Counted from the first letter of the stretch, positions 8,830-19,141 are shown. The stretch: 38,995 nucleotides of DNA from Alphaproteobacteria bacterium (GCA_019247845.1 JAFBAL010000020.1:1-38995); one strand, 5' to 3'. Translations and numbers: made by a program. Notes: a model not told the origin generated them from the sequence alone.

Positions 8830-8833
<4 letters not shown>
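6821..8833 (-). CDS. Class II aldolase / short-chain dehydrogenase fusion
   Basis: This is a 670-residue bifunctional enzyme. Residues about 1-340 are a class II (FucA/RhaD-like) aldolase with [10 protein letters not shown] (44-53), Glu110 as candidate catalytic acid, and zinc ligands His124 and His126 in DHTHS and His185 in LLQHGIF. Residues about 420-670 are an SDR with the nucleotide loop TGGGSGIG (427-434), SNAG (501-504) and catalytic Tyr568/Lys572. Such fusions are usually labelled rhamnulose-1-phosphate aldolase/lactaldehyde dehydrogenase, but no rhamnose genes are present. Instead the start overlaps the mtnA stop (ATGA, 8830-8833). I infer cleavage of 5-methylthioribulose-1-phosphate (or 5-deoxyribulose-1-phosphate) to DHAP and an aldehyde, which the SDR half then oxidises or reduces. 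Family confidence is high, substrate confidence moderate. Confidence 0.85.
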
Positions 8834-9939
<1,106 letters not shown>

Positions 9940-9940
9940 T

Positions 9941-10468
9941 TCAATGTCCCTCGAACGCGACCAGCGACGTGACCTCTTTCCCCAGCGCGCGGATCTTGTC
10001 GGCGCCGCCGAGCTCGGGAAGGTCGATGACGAAGAGGCAGCCGACGACCTTGGCGCCGGCGCGCTCCAGAAGCTTGATCGCCGCGAAGCAGGTGCCGCCG
10101 GTCGCGATCAGGTCGTCGACGACGACGACGTTCTCGCCCGGCTTCACCGCGTCGACGTGGATCTCGACGCGGTCCTTGCCGTATTCCAGGTCGTAGTCCT
10201 CGCCCAGCACGGTGTGCGGCAGCTTGCCCTTCTTGCGCACCGGCACGAAGCCGGTGGAGAGCTGGTGCGCGACCGCGCCGCCTAGGATGAACCCGCGCGC
10301 CTCGATGCCCGCGACCTTGTCGATGCGCATGCCGGCATAGGGCTGCACCATGGCGTCGACCGCCGCGCGGAAGGCGCGCGGATGGCCCAGAAGCGTGGTC
10401 ACGTCGCGGAACATCACGCCGGGCTTGGGATAGTCCGGGATCGTGCGGATGACGGATTTGAAGTCCAT
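9941..10468 (-). CDS. apt: Adenine phosphoribosyltransferase
   Basis: This 175-residue type I phosphoribosyltransferase makes AMP from adenine and PRPP. It shows the family N-terminus [36 protein letters not shown], the [20 protein letters not shown] segment, and the PRPP-binding loop [16 protein letters not shown] 10468 gives the standard APRT length; an open extension to 11020 runs antisense through the next gene and is not real. Adenine is the product of MtnP-type phosphorolysis, so its position directly before mtnA fits purine recovery in the same pathway. Confidence 0.94.
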   Translation of the reverse strand: MDFKSVIRTIPDYPKPGVMFRDVTTLLGHPRAFRAAVDAMVQPYAGMRIDKVAGIEARGFILGGAVAHQLSTGFVPVRKKGKLPHTVLGEDYDLEYGKDRVEIHVDAVKPGENVVVVDDLIATGGTCFAAIKLLERAGAKVVGCLFVIDLPELGGADKIRALGKEVTSLVAFEGH

Positions 10469-10595
10469 TTCGGGGGCCTCGTGGGGCTGCGCTCGGAGCG
10501 CATACATACGGAGTTTCACACGGATTCCAACCCTTCGCCCCGCATTCGCCACGATCGGCCTCGAGTCTCGCATTGGACGACACGGGCTGGCGCAG
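10469..10595. promoter_or_regulatory. Divergent promoter region between apt and the VanW gene
   Basis: This 127-bp spacer separates the two divergent start codons when the plus-strand gene begins at ATG 10596. It must contain the promoters of both transcripts, but I cannot assign confident -35/-10 boxes in either direction. The plus-strand frame is open through it (ATG 10443 and 10449), but those starts lie inside apt and are less likely. Confidence 0.4.
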
Positions 10596-12278
10596 ATGAC
10601 GCTTTCGCGGGTTGAAGATTTCGCACTCCCCACGCGGGCCGACGCTTTCCTGTTCGCGCTCAAATCCGGCGTCTTCCGGTTGCGGCGATCGCTACGCGAC
10701 GCTGTGTCGGGGCCGGCGCGCCTGCCCAGGGCCGGGGCCGGCACCGCCGCCGATGCCTTCCCCTTCGTCGCGGCCGCCTCGCGTACGCCGCTCTGGGCCG
10801 AGGTGCCGGCGGCGGAGCGCATCCTCCAGCGCGGCAAGGTGCAGAACCTGCGCGTCGCGGCCCGCCGCCTCGACGGGACCCTGCTGGACGCGGGCGCGGT
10901 GTTCAGCTTCTGGAAGCAGATGGGCCGCGCCAGCCCGCGCCGCGGCTTCGCGCAGGGCCGCATGCTGAAGGAAGGCTGCATCGTGCCGGCGACGGGCGGC
11001 GGGCTGTGCCAGCTGTCCAACGCGCTCTATGACGTGGCGTTGAAAGCGGACCTCGCCATCCTCGAGCGCCACGCCCATTCGCGCCGCGTCCCGGGCTCCC
11101 TGGCCGCGAGCGGACGCGACGCGACGGTGGCGTGGAACTACGTCGACCTGCGCTTCAAGAGCGCGGTGCCGCTGCTGCTGTGCGTGCGGTTGAGCGCGCG
11201 CGAGCTGATCGTCGAGCTGAAGTCGCAAACGCCGCGCACGGTCCATGACGTCGCGGCCCTGCCCGATGCGCGGCCGCAAGCCGAGAGCTGCGAGAGCTGC
11301 GACCGGACGAGCTGTTTCCGCCACGGCGTCGCCGCGTCGGAGGGCAGGCGCGCGGTGCTGGTCGACGAGGTCTGGCCCGAGTTCGACGCTCACGTGAGCG
11401 GCGACTTGCTGTGCCTGCCGATGACCGGGCGGCCGCAATACGGCTGGACCACCGCGAAGTTCGCGCAAGTGAAGACGGCACCCCTCACCACGCTGGCGCG
11501 CGGCTTCGCGATGCGGCGCGTCGCCAACGGAGCGAAGCGCCGCGCGCTGGAGCTGGCCACCGCCGAACGCCTCGCGCGCCGTTATGCGGCCGGGCTCGAC
11601 GCCGATGTGACGGAGCTCGTGATCGCCCAGACCCTCTTGCCCACGCTGTGGCGCGACGGGCATCTGGGCGGGCGAAAATTCTCCGTGCTGATGACGCGCC
11701 TGCCCATGGCCGAGATCCAGGCGCGGCTCGACGCGGCGGCGCGGGCGCATCCCGAACGCGCGACGCTGGCCGACTTCCGCGCCGATGCCGCGCTCGAAGC
11801 CGAAGCGCTCGCCGCGGCCGACGCGATCGTCACGCCGCATGCGGAGATCGCCGCGCTGTTCGGCGACCGCGCGATCCTGCTCCCTTGGGCGACACCGAAG
11901 ACAGGTTTCCGCCACGCGCCAGGCTCGCGGCGCATTGCGTTCGCGGGCCCCACCATCGCGCGCAAGGGCGCCTACGAGCTGCGCGACGCGGCCCGCGCGC
12001 TCGACCTGGAGGTCGTCCTTCTCGGCAGCGAACTGGAAGGCGCGAAGTTCTGGGCCGGCCTGCGCACCGCGCGCGACATCGGCGAAGGCGTCGCCGCCTT
12101 CGTGCAACCGGCGTTCCTGGAGGACCGCCCACGCAAGCTGCTCGCCGCGCTGGCGAGCGGGATACCGGTGATCGCGACGAAGGCTTGCGGATTGCCGGCA
12201 CAGAATGGGCTCACGCTCGTCGAAGCCGGCAACACCGAAGCGCTGATCAAAGCCGTCCAAACGGCGTTAGGCCGATAA
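10596..12278 (+). CDS. VanW-domain protein with glycosyltransferase-like C-terminal half
   Basis: This 560-residue protein starts at ATG 10596. Residues about 75-205 match the VanW domain: [13 protein letters not shown], the [14 protein letters not shown] block, [20 protein letters not shown], and [21 protein letters not shown] short cysteine cluster (Cys232, Cys235, Cys240 in CESCDRTSC) follows. The remaining ~300 residues resemble a GT-B-like glycosyltransferase without a confident family: [38 protein letters not shown] and [19 protein letters not shown] are reminiscent of donor-binding GT4 segments. It is cytoplasmic by appearance, with no signal peptide. VanW's biochemical role is unknown. 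It interrupts the minus-strand salvage genes and overlaps the convergent membrane gene by 32 nt. Confidence 0.8.
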   Translation: MTLSRVEDFALPTRADAFLFALKSGVFRLRRSLRDAVSGPARLPRAGAGTAADAFPFVAAASRTPLWAEVPAAERILQRGKVQNLRVAARRLDGTLLDAGAVFSFWKQMGRASPRRGFAQGRMLKEGCIVPATGGGLCQLSNALYDVALKADLAILERHAHSRRVPGSLAASGRDATVAWNYVDLRFKSAVPLLLCVRLSARELIVELKSQTPRTVHDVAALPDARPQAESCESCDRTSCFRHGVAASEGRRAVLVDEVWPEFDAHVSGDLLCLPMTGRPQYGWTTAKFAQVKTAPLTTLARGFAMRRVANGAKRRALELATAERLARRYAAGLDADVTELVIAQTLLPTLWRDGHLGGRKFSVLMTRLPMAEIQARLDAAARAHPERATLADFRADAALEAEALAAADAIVTPHAEIAALFGDRAILLPWATPKTGFRHAPGSRRIAFAGPTIARKGAYELRDAARALDLEVVLLGSELEGAKFWAGLRTARDIGEGVAAFVQPAFLEDRPRKLLAALASGIPVIATKACGLPAQNGLTLVEAGNTEALIKAVQTALGR

Positions 12279-12552
12279 GCCCGCACAGCACGAAATAGGC
12301 TCCGATCAGCAGCAGCGCGGCATGGATCGCCGCCGCCGTCCAGAACGTCACGGGATGATCGCGATCTGCCGGGCCGATCGGGAACAGGCCGAACTCACCG
12401 CCTTTACGCAGACCTTGCCGTAGATTCCACGCCATCCCCAGCATCATGATCATTCCGAACCAGAACGCGCTGGTGTCGCCCGATGCGATATGCCACCTGC
12501 CGTACCCCGCATACGGGAAGTCGAAATCGAGCGGGATGCGCGGCGAATGCAC
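12247..12552 (-). CDS. Small two-helix membrane protein, unknown function
   Basis: This 101-residue protein has two predicted membrane segments: FWFGMIMMLGMAWNL (about 30-44) and WTAAAIHAALLLIGAYFVLC (about 71-90). The second is followed by a short GLTPFGRL tail. No family is recognised. It starts 2 nt after the mtnP stop, so it is almost certainly in the mtnP transcript. Its 3' end overlaps the convergent VanW gene by 32 nt. Confidence 0.7.
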   Translation of the reverse strand: MHSPRIPLDFDFPYAGYGRWHIASGDTSAFWFGMIMMLGMAWNLRQGLRKGGEFGLFPIGPADRDHPVTFWTAAAIHAALLLIGAYFVLCGLIGLTPFGRL

Positions 12553-12554
12553 GG

Positions 12555-13427
12555 CTATTTCTTCAGCACCCGTCCCGCGACCGCATCGAGCTTGGCGAAC
12601 AGCTTGGGATCACGCTTGTCGGGCGCGGTGATGAAGGCGGTGTCGAGCACGTCGTCGATGCCGGGGGACGGCTTGCGTTCCGGCCCGAGCTTGGGCGCGA
12701 CCGCCATCACCAGCCTGCGCGCGTTCTCGGCGTTGCCGGTGAGCACCTTGATCACCGTGTCGACGGTGACGTGGTCGTGGTCGGGATGCCAGCAATCGTA
12801 GTCGGTGACCATGGCGACGAGCGCGTAGGGCAGCTCGGCCTCGCGCGCCAGCTTGGCCTCGGGCATCGCCGTCATGCCGATGACGCTGCAGCCCCAGGAG
12901 CGGTAGAGGTTGCTCTCGGCCAGCGACGAGAACTGCGGACCTTCCATCGCCAGATACGTCCCGCCGACGGCATAGCCGATGCCGATCTCGTCCGCCGCCT
13001 GGCTGAGCGCCTTGGACAGCTTCGGGCAGGTCGGATGCGCCATCGAGACGTGGGCCACGAAGCCGGGACCGAAAAAGCTCTTCTCGCGGCTGTGCGTGCG
13101 GTCGATGAACTGGTCGACGACCACGAAGGTGCCGGGGCTGAGCTCTTCCTTGAACGAGCCGCAGGCCGAGACCGAGATCACGTCGGTCACGCCGGCGCGC
13201 TTCAGCGCGTCGATATTGGCGCGGTAGTTGATGGAAGTCGGCGACTGGATATGGCCGCGGCCATGGCGCGGCAGGAACACCAGCTCGACGCCCTTGAAGG
13301 TGCCGAACAGGAGATCGTCGGACGGCGCGCCCCACGGAGTCTCGACGCGCTGCCAGCGCGCATTCTCGAGCCCCGCGATGTCGTAGACGCCGCTGCCGCC
13401 GATGATGCCGAGGACTGTCTTGGTCAT
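12555..13427 (-). CDS. mtnP: S-methyl-5'-thioadenosine phosphorylase
   Basis: This 290-residue MTAP/PNP-family protein phosphorolyses methylthioadenosine (and often 5'-deoxyadenosine) to adenine and the ribose-1-phosphate derivative. Motifs are IIGGSGVYD (8-16), phosphate-binding PRHGRGH (53-59), NYRANI (67-72), YLAMEGPQFSSLAE (158-171) and GMTAMPEAKLARE (184-196). Asp209 and Asp211 in VTDYDCW indicate an adenine-preferring MTAP rather than a 6-oxopurine PNP. ATG 13427 gives the canonical N-terminus. The CPBP gene ends 13 nt upstream, and the products feed Apt and MtnA encoded nearby. Confidence 0.92.
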   Translation of the reverse strand: MTKTVLGIIGGSGVYDIAGLENARWQRVETPWGAPSDDLLFGTFKGVELVFLPRHGRGHIQSPTSINYRANIDALKRAGVTDVISVSACGSFKEELSPGTFVVVDQFIDRTHSREKSFFGPGFVAHVSMAHPTCPKLSKALSQAADEIGIGYAVGGTYLAMEGPQFSSLAESNLYRSWGCSVIGMTAMPEAKLAREAELPYALVAMVTDYDCWHPDHDHVTVDTVIKVLTGNAENARRLVMAVAPKLGPERKPSPGIDDVLDTAFITAPDKRDPKLFAKLDAVAGRVLKK

Positions 13428-13440
13428 GGGCGCGCTTCTA

Positions 13441-14337
13441 TCACATCCAGGTGCGAATGAAATCCGTCGTGTTGGGCAGGACGTCGACGCAGGCATGCAG
13501 CAGCACGACGAGCGCGAAGCTGCGCGTGCGCGCCCAGAGGACGCCGAACAGGATGCCGATGGGCGACAGCGTTCCGACCGCATAGGCGATCACGCCGGGC
13601 AATCCGCCGGCGATCGTGTCGTGCGAGGTATCGGGCCTCAAGTAGAGCCCCGGCACGTGCGCCAGTCCGAACAGGAGCGCGCCGATGACGACGGCGCCGG
13701 CTTCGGAGCGCAGGAAGGCCGCGAGCCGCGTCTGCAGCACGGCGCGGAACAGGAACTCCTCGCAGACGCCCGCTTCCAGCGCCATCCAAACGAAGGTCGC
13801 CGGGATCGCCCAGGCGAGCGTTGCGGGTGGAAGATGCAGCTCCGCGATGTTCTCGAGGCTGGGCGAAGCCAGCGCCACCAAGCCGATCAGCAGGGCGCCC
13901 ATCACGACCAGCGTGGCCGGCACGCCGGGTGCGCCGAACCGCGCCTGCACCAGCGGGGCAAGGCGCGCGCCCAGCGCTTTCAACAGCAGCGCCGGAATGG
14001 CGACGTGCACGGTCAGTTTCACCGCGAGCATGACGAGCTCGTGCTCGCGCGTGCCGGGCGGGATCGTCTGCTTGATCGTCGTGAACAGGAAGCCCAGCAC
14101 CACGACCGCATAGATCGCCAGCCACACCATCACGGCGCCGAGCTCGACCGTCGGGCGCGCCACCGCGATAGCGGGCGCGCCGGTCTTGCGCGTCAGCCCC
14201 CAGGCGATGGCCGGCAGCACGATGCCGGCCACGACGGCGAGCGGCAGAGCGTCCTCCATGTCGCCGCCATAAGCGACCGCCGCGGCCCACGCCACGGCAT
14301 AGCCCAACGCCCAGACGATCCAGGAATATCCGCGCAT
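13441..14337 (-). CDS. CPBP-family intramembrane metalloprotease
   Basis: This 298-residue polytopic membrane protein has about eight hydrophobic segments. The C-terminal half has the CPBP (CAAX/Abi) signature: the EExxxR motif as CEEFLFR, the second conserved His in LLFGLAHVPG, and HxxxD in LLHACVDVL. These residues form the metal-binding site of Rce1-like proteases, so it is probably catalytically competent. The biological substrate is unknown; family members process prenylated proteins in eukaryotes or bacteriocin-related peptides in bacteria. It lies between an exported protein gene and mtnP on the same strand. Confidence 0.86.
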   Translation of the reverse strand: MRGYSWIVWALGYAVAWAAAVAYGGDMEDALPLAVVAGIVLPAIAWGLTRKTGAPAIAVARPTVELGAVMVWLAIYAVVVLGFLFTTIKQTIPPGTREHELVMLAVKLTVHVAIPALLLKALGARLAPLVQARFGAPGVPATLVVMGALLIGLVALASPSLENIAELHLPPATLAWAIPATFVWMALEAGVCEEFLFRAVLQTRLAAFLRSEAGAVVIGALLFGLAHVPGLYLRPDTSHDTIAGGLPGVIAYAVGTLSPIGILFGVLWARTRSFALVVLLHACVDVLPNTTDFIRTWM

Positions 14338-14379
14338 CCAAGCCCCCGCGCCCGTTCAGGGCGAAGGATTAGAGCCACC

Positions 14380-14991
14380 TCAACGCAATTGCCAGCCCTG
14401 CCCTTTGCGCATCAGCAATGCGGGCCGCGGCTTGCCCGTCGGCACGTCGTCATAGACGCCGACCTCGAACGTCGCGTCGTCGCGCCAGCGGCCGCAGACC
14501 GACATGCGCTCGTCCTGCCACTCCTGCAGGTATCTGGCGGCAGCCACGTGCCACACGGTCGTCCCGCCGCCGTTCATCTCGTCGACGCGGCAGGTCACGA
14601 AACGCGTGCCGTCGGGCGCGTAATGCGGCGGGCCGTCGACGATGTGCTGTTTGCCGTTCGCCATCTCGACGAGCAGGACGTCATAGGCCTCGTATTCTTC
14701 CTTCTTGACCACGAAGACGCCATGGCTCGGCAGAAACGCGGCGAGGCTGTAGGACGGACAGGGCTCTTCGTCCGCCACGCATTTGCCGTCGGTGAAGCGC
14801 AAGCTCTTGCCGTTGTCCAGCACCAGCACCAGCGCGCGGCCCTCGCGGCGCGCGTGCGGACCGGCGAGCGCCAACGCGTTCTTCTCCACCGGCTTGTTGC
14901 TGGCGAGCGACGCCTCGGCATTGGCGATCTGCGCGGCTTCGCCCGCGGGCGAAAGCGCCGCCAGGGACAGGGAAAGGAGGAGCGCGCTAAT
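14380..14991 (-). CDS. Exported protein of unknown function; start codon uncertain
   Basis: The conventional start would be GTG 14889 (169 residues). However, the frame stays open upstream and encodes a good signal peptide, RISALLLSLSLAALSPAGEA, directly before it. No ATG/GTG/TTG exists there; the only plausible initiator is ATT 14991-14989, overlapping the petC stop (CATTAG). From ATT the protein has 203 residues. The mature part is mixed beta/alpha with YEAYDVLLVEMANGK, DGPPHYAPDGTRFVTCRVDE, and CGRWRDDATFEVGVYDDVPT, suggesting a small beta-propeller or sensor-like fold. No family is recognised. A sequencing error at the start, a rare ATT start, or translation by coupling to petC are alternatives. 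Confidence 0.6.
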   Translation of the reverse strand: MSALLLSLSLAALSPAGEAAQIANAEASLASNKPVEKNALALAGPHARREGRALVLVLDNGKSLRFTDGKCVADEEPCPSYSLAAFLPSHGVFVVKKEEYEAYDVLLVEMANGKQHIVDGPPHYAPDGTRFVTCRVDEMNGGGTTVWHVAAARYLQEWQDERMSVCGRWRDDATFEVGVYDDVPTGKPRPALLMRKGQGWQLR

Positions 14992-15796
14992 GCGCGTCCT
15001 TCCACACCCGGCGATAGGACAGGAACAGCAAGCCCGACAGCACCAGCATGAAGATCATCACGCCGAAGCCGATGCGGTGGCGCTGCTCGAGCTTGGGATC
15101 GGACGCCCAGGTGAGGAACGTCACGACGTCGTGGGCTTCCTGCGCGACGGTCGCCTGGGTGCCGTCGGAATAGGTGACGGCGCCGTCGGTCAAGGGCGGC
15201 GGCATGGAGATGTTGCCGCCCGGGAACCACGGATTGAAGTACTTGCCCGTCTGCACCGTGAAGCCGTGCGGCGGCTTGTGGCCGAAGCCGGTCAGGATCG
15301 AGAAGACGTAGTTCGGACCGCCGTTGCGCGCCTTGACGATCAAGGACAGGTCGGGCGGCAGCGCGCCGCCGTTGGCGGTGCGCGCGGCTTCCTCGTTCGG
15401 GAACGGCGCGGGCATGTGGTCGGCCGGGATGCCGGCGCGCGTCATGCGCTCGCCGCTGGAGTCGTAGGTCTCGCCCTTGTCGTTGGGCTCGGCCGGAACC
15501 TTCGCCGCGGCCGCCAGCGCCTTGACCTGCGCCGCGCTGAAGCCGATGCCGCTTTCCCCGCCCAGATCGTGGAACGAGACCCGGTTCAGGCTGTGGCAGG
15601 CCGAGCAGACCTCCTTGTAGACCTGATAGCCGCGCTGCACGGCCGCGCGGTCGAACATGCCGAAGGGACCGTCGAACGACCAGGTCTGCGTCTTGGGCGG
15701 CAGCGGCTCGCTCAGGTCGACGGGGATGGTGTCCTCGGCCCACACCGTGGGCGCGAAGGCGAGGAGTGCCAGTACGGCGAGCGGAAGGGCTTTCAT
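14987..15796 (-). CDS. petC: Cytochrome c1 of the bc1 complex
   Basis: This 269-residue protein has an N-terminal signal peptide (about 1-20, ending FAPTVWA) and the haem c motif CSACH in YKEVCSACHSLNRVSF. NISMPPPLTDG contains the likely axial Met. A C-terminal membrane anchor, FGVMIFMLVLSGLLFLSYRR, is followed by a short basic tail. This is the standard layout of alphaproteobacterial cytochrome c1, which takes electrons from the Rieske protein and passes them to soluble or membrane cytochrome c. It is the third gene of petABC, starting 11 nt after petB. Its TAG stop overlaps the putative ATT start of the next gene. Confidence 0.95.
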   Translation of the reverse strand: MKALPLAVLALLAFAPTVWAEDTIPVDLSEPLPPKTQTWSFDGPFGMFDRAAVQRGYQVYKEVCSACHSLNRVSFHDLGGESGIGFSAAQVKALAAAAKVPAEPNDKGETYDSSGERMTRAGIPADHMPAPFPNEEAARTANGGALPPDLSLIVKARNGGPNYVFSILTGFGHKPPHGFTVQTGKYFNPWFPGGNISMPPPLTDGAVTYSDGTQATVAQEAHDVVTFLTWASDPKLEQRHRIGFGVMIFMLVLSGLLFLSYRRVWKDAH

Positions 15797-15807
15797 GATC
15801 GTCGTCC

Positions 15808-17061
15808 TCACTCGGCCGGGCTGAGCACGGGTTGGGAGATGCTGGCGGGAAGCGGCTTGGGCGTCTCGATCAGGCCGAGCAGCGGCATGACCACCCAGAA
15901 GAAGCCGAAGTAGTACAGCGTGCCGACGCGCGCCGCCCACACCAGCGGCACCCCGAAGCGCACGGCATCGACGCTCTGCGCGCCGCAATAGCCGAGCACG
16001 ATGCAGTCCAGGACGAAGATCCAGAAGAACTGCTTCATCATCGGGCGGAACCGCGACGAGCGCACCTTGGACGTGTCGAGCCACGGAATGAAGGCGAGCG
16101 TGACGAGCGAGCCCGCCATCACCAGCACGCCGATCAGCTTCTGCGGCACCGAGCGCAGCATCGCGTAATACGGCAGCAGGTACCATTCCGGCACGATGTC
16201 GGGCGGCGTCACGACCGGGTTGGCGGGCGTGTAGTTGTCCGGGTTGCCGAAGAAGTCGGGCGCATAGAACACGAAGCCCAGATAAATCAACAGGAACAGC
16301 GCCACATAGAACCCGTCCTTGACCGTGTAGTACGGGTGGAACGGCACGGTGTCCTGCGGGCCCTGCACCTCGATACCGAGCGGGTTGTTGTTGCCGGGCA
16401 CGTGCAGCGCCCAGATGTGCAGGCCCACGACGCCCGCGATCACGAACGGCAGCAGGTAGTGCAGCGAGAAGAAGCGGTTCAAGGTCGGATCGCCAACCGC
16501 GTAGCCGCCCCACAGCCAGGTCGCGATCGCGCTGCCCCAATGCGGGGTGACCTGGTCGAGCGCCGAGAAGAAGTTGGTGATCACGGTGGCGCCCCAGAAC
16601 GACATCTGGCCCCAGGGGAGCACGTAGCCGAAGAAGGCGGTGGCGACCATCAAGAGGTAGAGGATGACGCCCAGGATCCACAGCACCTCGCGCGGCGCCT
16701 TGTACGAGCCGTAATAGAGGCCGCGGAACATGTGGATATAGACGGCGATGAAGAAGAACGACGCGCCGTTGGCATGCATGAAGCGGATCAGCCAGCCATA
16801 GTTGATGTCGCGCATCATCCGGTCGACCGAGTCGAAGGCCATGTCGGCGTTGGCGACGTAGTGCATCGCCAGCACGATGCCGGTCACGATCTGGACCAGC
16901 AGCATCGTGGTCAGGATCGCGCCGAAGGCGTACCAGATGTTCAGGTTACGCGGCGTCGGGAACGACAGCATCGTGTCGTGGGCGAAGCGCGCGAGCGGCA
17001 GGCGGGAATCCATCCAGCGCGCGAAACCCGATTTCGGAACGTAGGTCGAGGGACCGGACAT
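15808..17061 (-). CDS. petB: Cytochrome b of the bc1 complex
   Basis: This 417-residue integral membrane protein has eight expected helices. The sequence shows [15 protein letters not shown], the haem-ligand regions [16 protein letters not shown] and [20 protein letters not shown], and the quinol-site motif [16 protein letters not shown] (PEWY). The second half includes [18 protein letters not shown]. It holds haems bL and bH and both quinone sites (Qo and Qi), moving electrons across the cytoplasmic membrane. It lies between petA (12 nt) and petC (11 nt) in the expected order. Confidence 0.96.
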   Translation of the reverse strand: MSGPSTYVPKSGFARWMDSRLPLARFAHDTMLSFPTPRNLNIWYAFGAILTTMLLVQIVTGIVLAMHYVANADMAFDSVDRMMRDINYGWLIRFMHANGASFFFIAVYIHMFRGLYYGSYKAPREVLWILGVILYLLMVATAFFGYVLPWGQMSFWGATVITNFFSALDQVTPHWGSAIATWLWGGYAVGDPTLNRFFSLHYLLPFVIAGVVGLHIWALHVPGNNNPLGIEVQGPQDTVPFHPYYTVKDGFYVALFLLIYLGFVFYAPDFFGNPDNYTPANPVVTPPDIVPEWYLLPYYAMLRSVPQKLIGVLVMAGSLVTLAFIPWLDTSKVRSSRFRPMMKQFFWIFVLDCIVLGYCGAQSVDAVRFGVPLVWAARVGTLYYFGFFWVVMPLLGLIETPKPLPASISQPVLSPAE

Positions 17062-17073
17062 GATGGCGCTCCG

Positions 17074-17643
17074 TTAGCCGACTTTGATGCGCGTGGGAGA
17101 GACGTAGGAATAAGGCGGAACCAGAAGGTTCTGCGGCGCGGGCCCTTTGCGGATGCGCCCGGCGGTATCGTATTGCGAGCCATGGCAGTGGCAGAGCCAG
17201 CCGCCGAACTCGCCCTGCGGCACCTGCGGCGTCGATACCGTCGGCGTGCAGCCGAGATGCGTGCACACGCCCAAGAGCACGACGTATTCGGCGTGGGCGG
17301 CGCGGTTGGCGTCGGTCGCCGGCGCGTCGTCGGGCAAGGCCGAGTTGCGCGCGTAGGGATCGGGCAGGTCGGCGACGTTCACCGCCTTGGCGTCCGCGAT
17401 CTCCTTGGGCGTGCGGCGGCGCACGAAGAGCGGGTGGCCGCGATACTTGAACACGACCTGCTGGCCGGGCGCGATCGCGCCGATATCGGCCTCGATCGAG
17501 GCCAGCGCCAGGACCGAGGCGCTGGGGTTCATCTGGTCGATGAACGGCCAGGCGGCCAGGCCCGCGCCGACGGCGGCGACGGCTCCGGTGGCGATGTAGA
17601 TGAAGTCGCGTCGAGTGGGTTCGTCGGCTGTCGTGGCAGACAC
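17074..17643 (-). CDS. petA: Rieske iron-sulfur protein of the bc1 complex
   Basis: This 189-residue Rieske subunit carries a twin-arginine N-terminus, TRRDFIYIATGAVAAVG, acting as Tat signal and uncleaved anchor. The [2Fe-2S] site is complete: CTHLGC and CHCHGS. A flexible hinge and the PPYSYVSPTRIKVG tail complete the domain. GTG 17643 is preferred (giving MSATTADEPTRRDF) because AGGTG lies about 6 nt upstream on the coding strand; GTG 17652 is the alternative three codons earlier. It is the first gene of petABC. Confidence 0.94.
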   Translation of the reverse strand: MSATTADEPTRRDFIYIATGAVAAVGAGLAAWPFIDQMNPSASVLALASIEADIGAIAPGQQVVFKYRGHPLFVRRRTPKEIADAKAVNVADLPDPYARNSALPDDAPATDANRAAHAEYVVLLGVCTHLGCTPTVSTPQVPQGEFGGWLCHCHGSQYDTAGRIRKGPAPQNLLVPPYSYVSPTRIKVG

Positions 17644-17787
17644 GGTGTGCACCTATGCAAGGGGAAACGGGAGACGGTGCCGCGCCTTCCCCCAGCGCGA
17701 CCGCGCGTAAAATAGAGAGTCGACCCTTCAAGGTCTTGCGGCATCCTGCCGCAGAAAAGCCAGGAATTCCGGGCGATTCGGGCTTAA

Positions 17788-17820
17788 GGCGGCGGCGCTC
17801 CGCCTCCGCGCCCGGCCGCC
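17788..17820. terminator. GC-rich hairpin between the amidohydrolase and petA (candidate)
   Basis: GGCGGCGGCGC (17788-17798) pairs with GCGCCCGGCCGCC (17808-17820), giving an 11-bp stem with a 2-nt bulge and 9-nt loop. It lies just after the amidohydrolase stop and upstream of petA. There is no U-run on either strand, so an intrinsic terminator is not proven. The remaining part of the 17644-17828 spacer should hold the petABC promoter, which I could not assign. Confidence 0.35.
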
Positions 17821-17828
17821 TGGCTGGT

Positions 17829-19130
17829 TTACGGCTTGGCCGCCCCGCCCTGCTTGTAGACCTTGCCCGCCTTCATCACGAACTGGACGCGCTCGAGCTC
17901 GGTCACGTCCGCCAAGGGATCGCCGGAAACCGCCACGATATCGGCATAGCGGCCGGGCGCCACCGCGCCGATGTCCTTCGAATCGCCGATCAGGTCGGCG
18001 GCGTTGTGGGTGGCGGCCATGATGGCGTCGATGGGCGTCATGCCGGCATCGACCATCAGCGCGAACTCCCTGGCATTGGTGCCGTGCGGGGCCAGCCCCT
18101 GGTCGGTGCCGAAGGCGATCTTCACCCCGGCCTTATAGGCGTTGGAGAGATTGGCCTTGATGCGCGGCCCGACCATCAGCGCCTTGGCGGCCGAGGACGG
18201 GTTGAGCTGCTCGGGATGGTTCTTGGCGACGTCGACCACGGTCTGCGCCACCAGCATGGTCGGCACCAGATAGGTCCCGTGCTTCTTCAGGATGGCGTAG
18301 GACTGCTCGTCGGCGAACGAGCCGTGCTCGATCGAATCGACGCCGAGCTCGGCCGCGTGCTCGATGGCCTGCTTGCCGTGGGCGTGGGCCGCGACCTTCA
18401 TGCCGAGGCCATGCGCGGTCTTGACGACCGCCTCGATCTCGTCGTCGGCCATGAGCTGGGCGTTGGGGTCGTCGGCGATGGAGAGCACGCCGCCCGAGGG
18501 CATGATCTTGATCAGGTCGGCGCCCATGCGGTGCAGCTTGCGCACGGCGCGGCGCGCGCTGTCGGGGCCGTCGATGACCCAGTCGGTCCAGCCTTCATGG
18601 GAAAGCTGCGGATCGAAGCCGTTGGCCGGATCGCCATGGCCGCCGGTCGGGCCCAAGGGCGGGCCGGCGACGAAGAGGCGCGGACCTGCGACCGCGCCCT
18701 TGGCGATGGCCTTCTTGAGCGCGATGACGACCATCGGATCGGCACCGACGTCGCGCACGGTGGTGAAGCCTGCCATCAAGGTGCGCTCGGCATTGCCGAC
18801 CGACAGGAAAGCGTCGTCGAAGGCGGTGCGGGTGACGGCCTCGGCGATCGGGTTGCCGCCGTCGAAGGTCGAGGTGATGTGGTCGTGGCAGTCGATCAGC
18901 CCGGGCAGCACGGTCGAATTCGAAAGGTCGATCACCTGCGCGCCGGCGGGCCCGTCGACGAAGCCCTGCTCCACGCTCGCGATGCGGTCATCATGGATCA
19001 GGATCGAGACCTGGCCGCGCGGCGCCTTCGACACGCCGTCGATCAGCCGGCCGGCATGGATGACGACGTCGCCGGCAAAGACCGGCGCCGCGCTCACGAG
19101 CAGCGCGGCAGCGATGATGCTGACCTTCAT
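17829..19130 (-). CDS. Exported amidohydrolase (prolidase/imidazolonepropionase-like)
   Basis: This 433-residue protein starts at ATG 19130 with GGGGAG upstream and has a signal peptide (MKVSIIAAALLVSAAPVFAG), so it acts outside the cytoplasm. The amidohydrolase metal site is visible: LIDCHDHIT (HxH), DLIKIMPSGG (candidate bridging Lys), AHAHGKQAIEHA, DSIEHGSFA, and Asp in IAFGTDQGL. The N- and C-terminal parts form the flanking beta sandwich (DVVIHAGRLIDG; GAVAPGRYADIVAV). Related secreted enzymes cleave Xaa-Pro or other C-terminal dipeptides; substrate here is unassigned. The PIN toxin gene ends 11 nt upstream. Confidence 0.87.
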   Translation of the reverse strand: MKVSIIAAALLVSAAPVFAGDVVIHAGRLIDGVSKAPRGQVSILIHDDRIASVEQGFVDGPAGAQVIDLSNSTVLPGLIDCHDHITSTFDGGNPIAEAVTRTAFDDAFLSVGNAERTLMAGFTTVRDVGADPMVVIALKKAIAKGAVAGPRLFVAGPPLGPTGGHGDPANGFDPQLSHEGWTDWVIDGPDSARRAVRKLHRMGADLIKIMPSGGVLSIADDPNAQLMADDEIEAVVKTAHGLGMKVAAHAHGKQAIEHAAELGVDSIEHGSFADEQSYAILKKHGTYLVPTMLVAQTVVDVAKNHPEQLNPSSAAKALMVGPRIKANLSNAYKAGVKIAFGTDQGLAPHGTNAREFALMVDAGMTPIDAIMAATHNAADLIGDSKDIGAVAPGRYADIVAVSGDPLADVTELERVQFVMKAGKVYKQGGAAKP

Positions 19131-19141
19131 GATACTCCCCC

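Noticed and set aside
10469..11020. N-terminal extension of Apt
   Set aside because: Would lie antisense within the VanW gene; Apt has canonical length from 10468.
13428..13583. N-terminal extension of MtnP
   Set aside because: Overlaps the CPBP C-terminus and lacks family similarity; ATG 13427 begins the conserved motif.
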